Below, piece by piece: positions 18,128-27,983 of a DNA stretch of 64,000 nt. Source of the DNA: Oceanospirillales bacterium (GTDB taxonomy: Bacteria; Pseudomonadota; Gammaproteobacteria; Pseudomonadales; Endozoicomonadaceae); assembly GCA_004762125.1 (NCBI GenBank), contig SIHQ01000020.1, forward strand, positions 26,079 to 90,078. The letters are read 5' to 3'. Each line of letters begins with the position of its first letter. The first letter of the stretch is position 1. The position numbers were made by a program, and so were the translations under genes. A model generated the notes under the pieces. The model was not told where the DNA came from. It searched no databases and saw nothing but the letters and a program-made list of their open reading frames with translations.

Positions 18128-19141
18128 ATGACGAAGAAAATCTACGTTATTTACACCGGCGGCACTATTGGTATGCGACCGACCGATTCAGGCTACGCTC
18201 CTTCCGGCAATATGCTGGCATTGCTGGAAGAAAAGCTACCGGAACATGTACGGGCAGAACTACCGGATTTTGATCTGGTGGAATATGAGCAGCTTATAGA
18301 TTCCAGTAATATCCGTCCGGATAACTGGAAACAGATTGCTACCGACATTGCCGACCATTACGATCAGTATGATGGTTTTGTCGTACTTCACGGCACTGAC
18401 ACCATGGCTTATTCCAGCTCCATGATGTCGTTTATGCTGAGAAACCTTGATAAGCCCGTTATCTTTACCGGCTCCCAGATTCCCCTGTGCGAAGCTCGTA
18501 CCGACGGTTTAGAAAATTTTGTTGGTGCACTGACACTGGCTGCCGACGAACGCATTAAGGAAGTCTGCCTCTATTTTAATGGCCGATTGATGCGCGGCAA
18601 CCGTGCCCGTAAACAGAACGCTTATCTGTTTGACGCCTTCGATTCACCGAACTTCCCATGGCTGGGTCGAGCCGATATCAATATCGAGCTGAGCGAGTAT
18701 CTGCTGCTGAAACCGGCAAAAAAGCCGGAATTTATGCTGGACTGCGACTCCAACAGCAATGTCGCTATTCTTCAGCTCTTCCCCGGCATCACCGCTGATT
18801 TTGTCGAAGCGACACTAAACCAACCATTCAAAGCCTTTATCATGAGAACCTACGGCACAGGCAATGGCCCTGATGGGGATCAGGCATTACTTGATGCACT
18901 GAAGAAAGCGACTGATTCCGGCAAGATTATTGTTAACCTGACCCAGTGTCATCGCGGTACGGTTCATCAGGGTAGTTATGCGGCTGGTTCAGCATTGGCT
19001 AATGCAGGTGTTATTGGCGGACTGGATACCACTACGGAAGCGATGTTCTGCAAGCTTCATCATTTACTGTCATGCGGTAAAACACCTGAGCAGGTCACTG
19101 CCCAGATCAGTGTTGACCTTGCTGGTGAAATATCTCTCTGA
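18128..19141 (+). CDS. ansA: Cytoplasmic L-asparaginase (type I, AnsA-like)
   Basis: Hydrolyses L-asparagine to aspartate and ammonia. The protein has 337 residues, the same size as E. coli AnsA, and no signal peptide, so it is cytosolic. The two catalytic threonine sites are visible: IYTGGTIGMR near residue 10 and LHGTDTMAYS near residue 90. A conserved TGSQIPL follows. It lies behind nhaC and may share the FNR-type promoter, although a hairpin lies between. A strong start AGAGCAAGACAATG gives a moderate ribosome site. Confidence 0.93.
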   Translation: MTKKIYVIYTGGTIGMRPTDSGYAPSGNMLALLEEKLPEHVRAELPDFDLVEYEQLIDSSNIRPDNWKQIATDIADHYDQYDGFVVLHGTDTMAYSSSMMSFMLRNLDKPVIFTGSQIPLCEARTDGLENFVGALTLAADERIKEVCLYFNGRLMRGNRARKQNAYLFDAFDSPNFPWLGRADINIELSEYLLLKPAKKPEFMLDCDSNSNVAILQLFPGITADFVEATLNQPFKAFIMRTYGTGNGPDGDQALLDALKKATDSGKIIVNLTQCHRGTVHQGSYAAGSALANAGVIGGLDTTTEAMFCKLHHLLSCGKTPEQVTAQISVDLAGEISL

Positions 19142-19322
19142 ATAGACAGTCCGCCCTGTATATCAGTTCACTCGTGAGGAGTAATTGATATACAGGTACC
19201 CTGCCTTCTACTCTCATTAAAAGAATACACGACATTATCGACCAGGCTTGAACCAGCTTTGATTCTGAAGCATGCGAATAACCTTCTCTCGTAATCACCT
19301 ATTCACTGTCGTGGAGTTGCCA

Positions 19323-19877
19323 ATGAGAGCTTTAGTCATTGTTTTATCTATCCTGCTGCTTAGTGCCTGTAACTCAATGCAAACCAGCTGGGATTTCAAC
19401 CCTGTCGTCGATTTCAGCAAATATCACACCTACGCATGGGTCAACAAGCGAACGGTTAATAAAGCAGAAGCATTCGAAAGCCTCTCTTCTGGTAGAGTTC
19501 ATTCCGTTGTAGACACAAACCTCACCGAAAAGGGGTTAAAGGTTACCTCAAAAAAATCAGCACAACTGCTGGTTAATTACCTGACTGAAACGGATAAAAA
19601 GCTGGATGTTGAAACTTTCAACACCGGTTTTGGTTACGCTCCCTATCTGGGGCCTGACTGGTGGTGGAATGAACCCCAGACAACCACCAGCGTACATGAA
19701 TACAAAGAACGCATTTTTATTCTGGATTTGATTGATGCCAAAACAAAAAAAATAGTTTGGCGTGGCACATTAGAAGAACCCCGGAAAGAAGGACAAACAC
19801 CGGAACAACGCTGGACAGATATTGAGAAAGAAGTCACCGAACTGCTTAAAGATTACCCCCCAAAATCTAAAATTTAA
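19323..19877 (+). CDS. DUF4136-family lipoprotein
   Basis: A 184-residue protein. The start at ATG 19323 is chosen because GGAG lies 6-7 nt upstream and the N-terminus then is a lipoprotein signal: MRALVIVLSILLLSAC with lipobox LSAC. The body contains the DUF4136 pattern (FSKYHTYAWVN, then DLIDAKTKKIVWRGT). Such proteins are membrane-anchored in the periplasm; the function is unknown. An earlier in-frame ATG at 19272 would spoil the signal. It stands alone after ansA and is followed by a terminator hairpin. Confidence 0.85.
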   Translation: MRALVIVLSILLLSACNSMQTSWDFNPVVDFSKYHTYAWVNKRTVNKAEAFESLSSGRVHSVVDTNLTEKGLKVTSKKSAQLLVNYLTETDKKLDVETFNTGFGYAPYLGPDWWWNEPQTTTSVHEYKERIFILDLIDAKTKKIVWRGTLEEPRKEGQTPEQRWTDIEKEVTELLKDYPPKSKI

Positions 19878-19896
19878 TCTTTCTCGCTAAAAAATA

Positions 19897-19921
19897 AAGA
19901 AGAGGTCAACCACCTCTTCTT
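19897..19921 (+). terminator. Terminator hairpin after lipoprotein gene
   Basis: Perfect 10-bp stem AAGAAGAGGT / ACCTCTTCTT with a 5-nt loop, 20 nt past the lipoprotein stop. There is no long U-run beyond the stem's own TTCTT. Confidence 0.6.
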
Positions 19922-20229
19922 CATCACATCGTTAGTTTAAGCTCCCCCCCCCTTTAAACCTCACCCAACATAGAGCCCTCTCCCTGAAAAAATAATCATA
20001 CCCATACATAAAAAATATAACTTTTTATTTATATTATTAACTCAAGAATATCTAATTCATTTTTTAAACTTCGCCTTAAACACCACAATCCAACACCATT
20101 TAACTTTCAACACACTATGAATTCAGATTTCAATACAGGGATTAGTGAATCACTATTCATATAAATCGTATGTTCTCAGAAACTGCTGCTTTGAGGTAAA
20201 AAGTCAATATACGACTACCCTCTTAAACT
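19922..20229. other. AT-rich gap with a C9 tract
   Basis: No gene is supported. It contains a run of nine C (19944-19952) followed by very AT-rich DNA, and leads into the IS66-like remnant. The left boundary of the element is not recognisable. Confidence 0.45.
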
Positions 20230-20790
20230 ATGACTTTTCTATTCTCCATCGTGGGTGACCAGCAAAATGCTCTGACCGAAAAGCTGATGAAGCCTGTCTT
20301 GCAACAACAAGCCCAAGCTCAATACTGGTGTTTGAACTGGTTTTGGGACATTTATAGAGACCTGAAGGCGTTTAAAGAAGGACCTTCCGAAGAGCAAGCT
20401 AAACAAATCAGAGCTGATTTCCATAGCCTGATCCATACAGAAGTAGAGTGTGAAGGGGTACAGGATGCACTGGGAGGGCTAGCAGTTTTTGAAAAAGAAC
20501 TATTAGAAGTCCTTGATGATTCAAGCTTGCCGCTGCATAACAATCTTAGTGAAAGTCAGATAAGGGAACACGCTAAGCGTCGTAAAGTTAGCGGCGGGAC
20601 GCGAAGCAAAGCAGGGAGGCAGAGTCGCGATACCTTTGCCAGCCTGAAGAAAACGTGTCGTCTGTATGGTCTCTCTTTTTGGGATTATCTGAAAAGTCGA
20701 CTAATGGGCGACGGGGTATTTCCTAGATTAAGTGGTTTGATTGAAGAAGCTTCACGCTATCTGCCGTGCGGTGTTTCCAGCAGTTACTGA
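20230..20790 (+). pseudogene. IS66-like transposase, C-terminal fragment
   Basis: 186 codons that resemble the end of IS66-type transposases: LPLHNNLSESQIR (position of the NN-xx-E catalytic Glu region), GGTRSKAGRQSRDTFASLKKTCRLYGLSFWDYL. The normal protein is about 450-500 residues with an N-terminal HTH and DDE aspartates; those parts are missing here. No accessory tnpA/tnpB ORFs or terminal repeats were found. It probably marks past IS insertion beside the collagen-like gene. Some new ISs related to IS66 are poorly classified, so the family call is moderate. Confidence 0.65.
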
Positions 20791-20854
20791 GCACATACTA
20801 TAAATCAAACCTATACTCGTGGCCTGTTAAATATGAATCAACGAGGAGTAGTCA

Positions 20855-22687
20855 ATGAAATTATCCATGAGATGGCTTTCTCTACTGGCCTTTTTTTATA
20901 TTGGTTCTTCGATAGCGACTATCACACTTACAAAAGACCAAACTATGCCAACAGGGCAAATAAAAGTTAATAAAAGTGAGAACAAGATCTATGCACACCA
21001 GGACACTCTTACACATTTCACCATCAATCCAACCAACGATGAAACAGTCACAGTTCTGAGCCACGCCTACACTCTGGCAAATTTTGCTGCCATAGCTGGG
21101 AGTTCAGAAAATGAGTTCACCATGCTATACGCAAGCATCTCGCAGCAGGCTCTTGAACAAGCGACCGCACCTGAAGCGGTAATACTAGATACAGCTCAAA
21201 CAACAAGGCCAATCACTGACAGCCCGGTCACCTCTGGTGGCGGTACCAGCTTTCAACCAGTACCAGGCCTTAGAGGTGAGTCTGGTGAACAAGGCCCTAA
21301 AGGTGCTCAGGGCAATCGAGGCCCTCAAGGTGAACCTGGCAAAGATGGCTCAAACGGCATAGATGGCAAAGACGGGGATCCTGGTAAAGACGGGGATCCT
21401 GGTAAAGACGGAGAACCTGGTAAAGACGGTTCAAGCGGAGTAGATGGCAAAGACGGGGATCCCGGCAGAGATGGTTCAAACGGCGTAGACGGCAAAGACG
21501 GAGAACCCGGTAAAGATGGCACAATCGGCAAAGACGGCGATCAAGGCGAACCTGGTAAAGATGGCGATCAAGGCCCGCAAGGCGATGCTGGCCCTAAAGG
21601 CGAACCTGGTAAAGACGGCGATCAAGGCCCGCAAGGCGATGCTGGCCCTAAAGGCGAACCTGGTAAAGACGGCGTGGATGGTAGAGATGGCGACCCAGGC
21701 CCTCAAGGTGCTCCCGGTCAACCTGGTAAAGATGGTTCAATATCAAAAACTGGCATTGCTATAACCACAGCTTCTGTAATAGGTCTTAAAGAAGGGATAA
21801 GTGCTTCATACCATTACTGGGATACTATTAAGGACAGTACTTACTGGGTAGTAAGCGGCATTGGAAGTTTATTTCAGTCACAGCAGAGATCTGTGGAAAC
21901 AGATAGACTATGCCCTGCACCCTTGTCCGGGAAGCTCTTACAAGCCTGCCAGTTGATTGTACAATCTGACGCTACAGCTGACATAAATACAGCAATTGTT
22001 CTGCTAAAGAGAATCCAGGCTTATGGAGAAAAACACACACTGCATAGTGCAGAACTGGCTCTAAAAGTTATGTATGAATCAGAAGGGCTGGAGGATAATT
22101 GGGAAATTGTAGAGCTAAGCCAGATTGCACAATTTCAGGGAAAAATATTCAAAGGCGCAAAGCTGGCTCAAACCTCCCTCGCCAAATTAGAAGAGATGAA
22201 CGCTGAGCAGCTCGCAACAATTCTGCTTGCAACCGCCTCCACAATCAGTATAGAGCCACGTTTAATTACTGCATTTACTCAGGCCTCACAAGAAGACTGG
22301 GATCATAGTCTGGAGCTTAGACTGATTGCATTCAACCAGTTTTGGAGTGCACTCTCTGAGACTCAAGCTGCTGAACTAAACGCTCTATTTCCTGGAGCCG
22401 GGAGCATGCTGTATAAAAAATGTCTTGAGCAGTTGTCCAGTCAGGCTGACTGCACTGGTCGTACAGCAACCATCAAAGAGGCTATTTTCAGCATTGATTT
22501 ATTGAGCTCATCTTATGAATGCTCAACAACAAGCTCCCAAAATGAAATGCACCTTGAAGATGTGCCAGACAAAGAAACGACCAACACTACAGGCACTAAT
22601 CATATGGAACCTGATTTACCAGGCAGTGCAAAAAGTGACGAAGACATTCATACAGAAGCAGCCAAACACGAAGAACCATCAGACTGA
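20855..22687 (+). CDS. Secreted collagen-like protein
   Basis: A 610-residue protein. A GAGGAG ribosome site lies 6 nt before the ATG, followed by a signal peptide (LSLLAFFYIGSSIA). Residues 25-137 form a non-repetitive N-terminal head. Residues 138-296 are 53 uninterrupted Gly-X-Y triplets rich in GKD, GDP, GEP and GPQ, expected to form a trimeric collagen triple helix. Charged triplets replace hydroxyproline, as in other bacterial collagens. Residues about 297-570 are a helical globular tail with six or more Cys, and the last 45 are acidic and Thr/Glu-rich. No LPXTG or other anchor is visible, so release or outer surface binding is unknown. It is flanked by an IS66-like remnant and by ung; likely accessory and host-facing. 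Confidence 0.88.
   Translation: MKLSMRWLSLLAFFYIGSSIATITLTKDQTMPTGQIKVNKSENKIYAHQDTLTHFTINPTNDETVTVLSHAYTLANFAAIAGSSENEFTMLYASISQQALEQATAPEAVILDTAQTTRPITDSPVTSGGGTSFQPVPGLRGESGEQGPKGAQGNRGPQGEPGKDGSNGIDGKDGDPGKDGDPGKDGEPGKDGSSGVDGKDGDPGRDGSNGVDGKDGEPGKDGTIGKDGDQGEPGKDGDQGPQGDAGPKGEPGKDGDQGPQGDAGPKGEPGKDGVDGRDGDPGPQGAPGQPGKDGSISKTGIAITTASVIGLKEGISASYHYWDTIKDSTYWVVSGIGSLFQSQQRSVETDRLCPAPLSGKLLQACQLIVQSDATADINTAIVLLKRIQAYGEKHTLHSAELALKVMYESEGLEDNWEIVELSQIAQFQGKIFKGAKLAQTSLAKLEEMNAEQLATILLATASTISIEPRLITAFTQASQEDWDHSLELRLIAFNQFWSALSETQAAELNALFPGAGSMLYKKCLEQLSSQADCTGRTATIKEAIFSIDLLSSSYECSTTSSQNEMHLEDVPDKETTNTTGTNHMEPDLPGSAKSDEDIHTEAAKHEEPSD
21266..21742 (+). repeat. Gly-X-Y coding repeat array
   Basis: 53 Gly-X-Y codon triplets. 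Within it, an 18-bp unit coding GKDGDP recurs near 21366-21420, and a 54-bp unit (18 residues, GDQGPQGDAGPKGEPGKD) occurs twice in near-perfect tandem at about 21560-21667. Such tandem DNA can expand or contract. Confidence 0.9.
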
Positions 22688-22739
22688 CTGAATAAAGAAG
22701 CCTGAAAGAAGCAAGAACACAACAAAAGAACCAAGGAGA

Positions 22740-22768
22740 GGAAACACCCTTACAGGTGCTTCCTTTTC
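22740..22768. terminator. Bidirectional terminator between collagen-like gene and ung
   Basis: Stem GGAAACACC / GGTGCTTCC (one mismatch) with a 6-nt loop followed by TTTTCT on the plus strand. It sits between the convergent collagen-like gene and ung (stop at 22776). Confidence 0.75.
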
Positions 22769-22775
22769 TGGCCTA

Positions 22776-23462
22776 TTAACTTTCTTCAGGCACTCGCCAA
22801 TCAATAGGAAAAAGCCCTCTGGACTCTAAATAACTATTGGTTTGAGAAAAAGGCTTACTACCAAAAAAACCACGATGCGCCGACAGAGGAGAAGGGTGAA
22901 CTGCTTTCAAGACCAAGTGTCGTGTATGGTCGATAAAACTGCCTTTTCGTTGTGCATAACTGCCCCAGAGAATAAACACTAGTCCTTCCCGCTTGGCGTT
23001 CAACTCATGAATCACCTTATCGGTGAACTGCTCCCAACCTCTTTTCTGGTGAGATGCGGCTTGCTTATGCTCCACTGTCAAAACACTGTTCAATAACAGC
23101 ACTCCCTGTTTCGCCCAGCTTTCCAGACAACCGTGACTGGCCGGAGGAATACCCAGATCTGCATTCAACTCCTTATACATATTGACCAGTGAAGGTGGTG
23201 TGCGAACATCCGGCCTGACTGAAAAGCAGAGACCATGAGCCTGACCCGGCCCATGGTAAGGGTCTTGCCCCAGAACAACCACCTTCACCTGATCAAAGGG
23301 TGTCAGCTCCATCGCCCGAAAATATTCTGAACCTTTCGGATAAATAACCTTCCCGGCCTCTCTCTCATTTAACAGAAAGGCTCCCAGGTTCTGCATGTAC
23401 TCTTTATTAAACTCTTCCTGAAGGTGAGATTTCCAGGAAGGCTCCAAACGAACATCAGGCAT
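22776..23462 (-). CDS. ung: Uracil-DNA glycosylase
   Basis: Removes uracil from DNA in base excision repair. The protein has 228 residues, the usual family length. Catalytic motif [14 protein letters not shown] with the water-activating Asp, [10 protein letters not shown], and the C-terminal [13 protein letters not shown] motif with the catalytic His are all present. It is a single gene on the minus strand, convergent with the collagen-like gene. Confidence 0.97.
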   Translation of the reverse strand: MPDVRLEPSWKSHLQEEFNKEYMQNLGAFLLNEREAGKVIYPKGSEYFRAMELTPFDQVKVVVLGQDPYHGPGQAHGLCFSVRPDVRTPPSLVNMYKELNADLGIPPASHGCLESWAKQGVLLLNSVLTVEHKQAASHQKRGWEQFTDKVIHELNAKREGLVFILWGSYAQRKGSFIDHTRHLVLKAVHPSPLSAHRGFFGSKPFSQTNSYLESRGLFPIDWRVPEES

Positions 23463-23783
23463 AAATGATTACTCAAAAAAAAACAGATAAATTATACACA
23501 GAAATACAAAGAGCCAATCAGATCTTCGAATTCGGAAAACTCTTGCCACATAACCCTTCCCATTAAAACTGTGTAGACAAACGCAATAGAATTTTAATGT
23601 CTGACCACCTTCGCCGGGCAAACAGCTTGTACATTCGTGAACCTGGGTACTTCACAATCAGAAAGGAGAGATATTAATAAATAAGAAATAACAGAGAAAG
23701 GTACTTTGAGAGTAGAGAAGAAGGCAGTTTGAAAATAGAAAGAAGGCAGGTCACAGAATATGACCCGCCCCTTCTTCAAACAA
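23463..23783. other. Intergenic between TetR gene and ung
   Basis: 321 bp without a supported gene. A purine-rich stretch lies at 23660-23770 on the plus strand. I see no clear terminator, RNA or repeat. Confidence 0.45.
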
Positions 23784-24512
23784 TCAGTATGAACGCATCA
23801 TATGTTCAATCTGACGTTTAAGACGTTGACGGATAGGTACCAGGTTAATAGCACCTTCGCCCTGAACCAAACCTTCATATTCAACTTCAACCATTACCGC
23901 CATAAAGAGTTTTGCATCACTCTTTGACTCGCTGGAACCCACTTTTTTGAACAGGGTTTCAAGACTGGAAATCAGGTAAGACTGATGTTGAAATGCTACC
24001 GGCCTGAGGTTTTCATTTCGCAGACACTCAAGCTGAAAAGCTCGCTCAGCGACCAGATAATCACGATGATCTCGTAACTGTGTGACTACATAATCAACAG
24101 CCAGATCCGTCATTTTGGTAGCAAAAGCACTTTTTGAATAATCTGAACCATCCAGAACGGACAGCGCTTCCTGAAGTCTGTTTTCAGACTCCTGCCAGAA
24201 AGCCTTAAATTTTTCCGCACCCATTTCCACAAACAGTGTGAAGGTGTCGGTAATCAAGTCATTGATGTCTTTGAAGTAGTAGGTCGTTGCTGACAGAGGC
24301 ACTTCTGCTTCTCTGGCAACAGCCCTATGACGAACACCACGGACACCGTCTCTTACAACAATGCGAAGTGCTGCTTCAAGGATGGTACGGCGACGCTGTT
24401 CGCTATTCGCTCGACTGGTTTTACGCCCCTGGTACTTCAATGCTCCCTTGACCTGCGACATTCCTTCGTTATGGGGCATCTGCTGAATTGATTCGCTATT
24501 TGGTACTTCCAT
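23784..24512 (-). CDS. TetR-family transcriptional regulator
   Basis: Up to 242 residues. An N-terminal HTH (about residues 38-85: RRRTILEAALRIVVRDGVRGVRHRAVAREAEVPLSATTYYF, read as several helices) is typical of TetR proteins; the C-terminal ligand domain has no recognisable specificity. The gene lies downstream of lysS, as in Pseudomonas where a TetR gene follows prfB-lysS. Start sites at residues 1, 12 and 18 are possible; the first is kept because the frame is open and I cannot separate them. A 146-bp gap with a perfect hairpin separates it from lysS. The target is unknown. Confidence 0.85.
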   Translation of the reverse strand: MEVPNSESIQQMPHNEGMSQVKGALKYQGRKTSRANSEQRRRTILEAALRIVVRDGVRGVRHRAVAREAEVPLSATTYYFKDINDLITDTFTLFVEMGAEKFKAFWQESENRLQEALSVLDGSDYSKSAFATKMTDLAVDYVVTQLRDHRDYLVAERAFQLECLRNENLRPVAFQHQSYLISSLETLFKKVGSSESKSDAKLFMAVMVEVEYEGLVQGEGAINLVPIRQRLKRQIEHMMRSY

Positions 24513-24619
24513 TCTGGTCTTGCCTTGCAGTTGCCGGTTTATCGTTTAACGTCGAACTGTGCACTACAGTACGTCGCACTTTATTGTAACGTTTCAGCTA
24601 AAGACAAGGCGTTGCCAGC

Positions 24620-24647
24620 CTGCAGACAGGAAATTACCTGTCTGCAG
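24620..24647. terminator. Perfect 11-bp hairpin after lysS
   Basis: CTGCAGACAGG and CCTGTCTGCAG around a 6-nt loop, 11 nt past the lysS stop. On the minus strand no U-run follows. It may be a terminator/RNA stabiliser for lysS, or an operator for the adjacent TetR regulator. Confidence 0.5.
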
Positions 24648-24657
24648 TATCGGAAGA

Positions 24658-26160
24658 TTACAGCTGTGGTCGCATATGCGGGAACAGCAGTACATCCCGA
24701 ATGGAAGGTGCATCGGTAAACAGCATCACCAATCGGTCAATGCCAATACCCTCACCCGCGGTCGGTGGCAGGCCATACTCAAGAGCATTGATGTAGTCTG
24801 CATCATAGTGCATGGCTTCATCATCGCCAGCCTCTTTCTCTTCGACTTGCTGACGGAAACGCTCTGCCTGGTCTTCAGCATCATTCAGCTCCGAGAAGCC
24901 ATTAGCCAGTTCACGACCACCCACAAAGAACTCAAAGCGGTCAGTGATAAACGGATTGTCGTCATTACGGCGAGCCAGAGGGGATACCTCTGTTGGGTAC
25001 TCAGTAATGAACGTCGGATCCATTAGGCGATGCTCTACTGTCTCTTCAAAAATCTCGATCTGAATCTTGCCAAGACCCCAGGCACCTTTAACGGTGACAC
25101 CCAGTTTCTTGGCAACTTCTGTAGCAGACTCAATGTTATCAATGTCTGCTGCGTCCAAATCGGAATTGAAGTGCAGTATAGAATCGAATACCGACATGCG
25201 CACAAATGGCTTGCCGAAGTCGATTTCATTACCCTGATACACCACCTTGGTATCACCACCTGTCACAGACAGGGTGATACGTTTCAGCATGGCTTCCGTG
25301 TGATCCATCATATCGATGTAATCTGCGTAAGCCTGGTAGAATTCAATCATGGTGAATTCAGGGTTATGACGAGTAGACAAGCCTTCGTTACGGAAGTTCC
25401 GATTGATTTCGAACACGCGTTCAAAACCACCCACAACCAGACGCTTCAAATACAGCTCTGGAGCGATACGCAGGTACATATCGATATCCAGCGCATTATG
25501 GTGGGTAACGAATGGACGAGCGGTAGCGCCACCAGGAATCACTTGCAGCATGGGGGTTTCTACTTCCATAAAGTCCTGTTCATGGAAGTAATCACGAATA
25601 CTCTGGACGATCATGGAACGAATACGGAACGTCTCACGGGATGATTCGTTGGTAATCAGATCGACATAACGTTGGCGATAACGCTGTTCCGTATCGGTCA
25701 GGCCTTTATGCTTTTCAGGCAAGGGACGCAGGGATTTGGTCAGCAACTCAACGTCTTGCATATCCACATACAGATCGCCTTTACCGGAGCGTTGAATGGT
25801 GCCCTCGGCACCAATAATATCGCCCATATCCCAGGTCTTAACTTCTTTCAGGAGGTCCTTATCCAGCACTTTACGGTTAACGTAAACCTGAATACGGCCA
25901 GACATATCCTGGATTTCCATAAAGGCACCACGATTCAGCATAATGCGACCGGCTACCTTCACCTTATTCCTGTCACCCGCTTCCAGCAGCTCTTCCTTGC
26001 TGGCATCCTTAAACTGCTCCTGCAGTTTGGAAGCCAGGGAATCACGGCGGAATTTATTGGGAAACGCAATACGCTCCGCGCGAATGGCACTTAGCTTTTC
26101 ACGGCGTAGAGCCACTAACTTGTTTTCTTCCTGCGCGTCTGTCATCTGTTCTTCAGACAT
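24658..26160 (-). CDS. lysS: Lysyl-tRNA synthetase, class II
   Basis: Charges tRNA-Lys with lysine. The protein has 500 residues, normal for the class II enzyme. An N-terminal OB-fold anticodon domain (about 60-150, [20 protein letters not shown]) is followed by class II motifs 1 ([10 protein letters not shown]), 2 ([18 protein letters not shown]) and 3 ([12 protein letters not shown]). The start has GGAGAG 4-5 nt upstream. It lies 98 bp downstream of prfB, the conserved prfB-lysS pair, probably one transcript. Confidence 0.98.
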   Translation of the reverse strand: MSEEQMTDAQEENKLVALRREKLSAIRAERIAFPNKFRRDSLASKLQEQFKDASKEELLEAGDRNKVKVAGRIMLNRGAFMEIQDMSGRIQVYVNRKVLDKDLLKEVKTWDMGDIIGAEGTIQRSGKGDLYVDMQDVELLTKSLRPLPEKHKGLTDTEQRYRQRYVDLITNESSRETFRIRSMIVQSIRDYFHEQDFMEVETPMLQVIPGGATARPFVTHHNALDIDMYLRIAPELYLKRLVVGGFERVFEINRNFRNEGLSTRHNPEFTMIEFYQAYADYIDMMDHTEAMLKRITLSVTGGDTKVVYQGNEIDFGKPFVRMSVFDSILHFNSDLDAADIDNIESATEVAKKLGVTVKGAWGLGKIQIEIFEETVEHRLMDPTFITEYPTEVSPLARRNDDNPFITDRFEFFVGGRELANGFSELNDAEDQAERFRQQVEEKEAGDDEAMHYDADYINALEYGLPPTAGEGIGIDRLVMLFTDAPSIRDVLLFPHMRPQL

Positions 26161-26258
26161 AATCTCTCCGGGAGATTTCTGAAAACGATTGATTAGAATC
26201 GCTCTCAGGGTTTTACATATTCAACAACGGTATCAGCTATGGGAATAGCAACCTTTGA

Positions 26259-27357
26259 TTAAAGGCCTTTCTTCAAACTGGCTTCAATAAATTTGTCAAG
26301 ATCACCGTCCAGAACCGCTTGGGTATTGCGGGTTTCAACACCGGTACGAAGATCTTTAATTCTGGCGTCATCCAGAACATAAGAACGAATCTGGCTGCCC
26401 CAACCGATATCCGACTTGGTGTCTTCCAACGCTTGGGCACTTTCGTTACGAATCTGCATTTCCCGCTCATACAGTTTGGCTTTCAATTGCTGCATGGCTT
26501 TGTCTTTGTTCTGATGCTGGGAACGCTGGTTCTGACACTGAACAACAATACCAGATGGCTCGTGGGTAATACGTACTGCGGAGTCGGTGGTGTTTACGTG
26601 CTGACCACCCGCACCACTGGAACGGTAGGTATCGATTCGCAGGTCGGACGGATTAATCTCAATATCAACATTATCGTCGATTTCCGGAGAAACAAAGACA
26701 GAGGAAAAAGAGGTATGACGACGGTTACCGGAATCAAAAGGAGACTTACGGACCAAGCGATGAACGCCAGTTTCAGTTCTTAACCAACCAAAGGCATATT
26801 CGCCAGAGAATTGAACCGTAGCTGATTTGATGCCTGCCACGTCACCGGCCGATAACTCAATGATTTCGGTCTTAAACCCCCTGGATTCACCCCAGCGCAG
26901 ATACATTCTCAGCAGTATATTGGCCCAGTCCTGAGCCTCTGTACCACCAGAACCTGACTGAATATCTAAATACGCATTATTAGGATCCATCTCACCGGAA
27001 AACATACGACGAAATTCCAGCAATTCGAGCCTTTCGCTCAGCACGTCCAGCTCTTGAGTGACACCGTCAACGCCTTCTTCATCCTGCTCTTCGACAGACA
27101 TCGCCAGCAATTCAGTGGAATCATCCAAACCTGAGGTCAGATCGTCAATGGTGGAGACAATACTTTCAAGGGTGGAACGTTCCTTACCCAGCGCCTGAGC
27201 CCGTTCAGGCTCATTCCAGACATTCGGGTCTTCAAGTTCCCGTTCTACTTCCTGCAGACGTTCGCTCCTGTGAGCGTAGTCAAAGATACCCCCTAAGCAC
27301 GTCTGTACGTGCTGTCAGATCTTTGATGCGTTCCCTGATAGGATTTACTTCAAGCAT
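26259..27357 (-). CDS. prfB: Peptide chain release factor 2 (programmed +1 frameshift)
   Basis: RF2 ends translation at UGA and UAA. The gene starts at ATG 27357 with 25 codons ending in CTT, meets an in-frame TGA at 27282-27280, and continues in the +1 frame from GAC to 26259, giving 365 residues, the E. coli length. The slippage context AGGGGG-TAT-CTT-TGA-C is identical in layout to the E. coli autoregulatory site: low RF2 allows frameshifting. Domain landmarks are the SPF codon-recognition tripeptide ([10 protein letters not shown]) and GGQ ([10 protein letters not shown]). A single-frame reading gives only the truncated 289-residue portion. It lies directly upstream of lysS. Confidence 0.97.
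27279..27294 (-). promoter_or_regulatory. prfB programmed +1 frameshift site
   Basis: On the minus strand: AGG GGG TAT CTT TGA C. It contains an SD-like AGGGGG, the slippery CTT and the poor UGA-C stop context. The layout is conserved and autoregulates RF2. Confidence 0.95.
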
Positions 27358-27576
27358 GGCTCTCGCTCAGTCATGTTTACACTCATCGGAAACAGGCTGT
27401 GATCGGGCTTTCGATAAGTAGTTATTGAATAATCAAATAAAAGAAAAAAATCAGCCGCATATCATAACTGATAGACACTGCCGTTGGAATCTCTGCTCGG
27501 AGAACCCAGAACTATTCTCTCGCTCCTCAGTCAAACAGTGACGAAAACAACCGAATAGAACTTATGAAGGCCCATC

Positions 27577-27735
27577 GTGATCAACAAACGTGCATTAATG
27601 ACTCTGCTATCACTGACATGCCTGTCACTGACATGCCTGTCACTGCTCAGTCTGACAGTCCTGAGCCACGACTCTGAACAGATTGTTCTTGAACATGAAC
27701 CGATTGGAATAGAAGAAGCATCATTAGAAGAATAG
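27577..27735 (+). CDS. Small exported peptide ORF, split by an in-frame amber codon
   Basis: Not long enough to stand out, but it has gene-like signs. AAGG lies 6 nt before GTG 27577, then 52 codons: a basic start (MINKRAL), a long hydrophobic stretch with a twice-repeated LTCLS unit (15-bp DNA tandem), then an acidic segment ending EEASLEE. After the TAG at 27733-27735 the same frame stays open for 25 more strongly acidic codons (HDDEDEEPSFEDN) to a TAA at 27811. The original product was probably a 78-residue exported acidic protein. It may be a recent pseudogene, or amber readthrough may occur. No family is recognised. Confidence 0.4.
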   Translation: MINKRALMTLLSLTCLSLTCLSLLSLTVLSHDSEQIVLEHEPIGIEEASLEE

Positions 27736-27983
27736 GACAACCTTCTAGCTCATGATGATGAAGACGAAGAGCCTTCTTTTGAAGACAATCACACGGATGA
27801 CCTGATGGATTAATTGAATCAGGCTGCACGGACAACCACCGCCTGACTCACAAAGTCGATTGCTGTTTCAATAATACTCAGTACGACAAAGGTGGCATGG
27901 ATGAATCCACAGAAGCGAATGCATAAATGACACTTTTAGCTCTTCTTGAGTAATTACTTTTTATCGGTTAACGGATCTGTTTT

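Noticed and set aside
19944..19952. C9 tract as phase-variable promoter
   Set aside because: It follows the lipoprotein terminator and precedes only an IS remnant, so no gene would be controlled.
21266..21742. CRISPR array
   Set aside because: The regular repeats are 9-, 18- and 54-bp coding units of Gly-X-Y in an open frame, with no unique spacers.
23594..23779. 61-codon minus-strand ORF downstream of the TetR gene
   Set aside because: No ribosome site, no conserved motif; likely chance.
25030..25644. 204-codon plus-strand ORF across lysS
   Set aside because: Antisense shadow of lysS.
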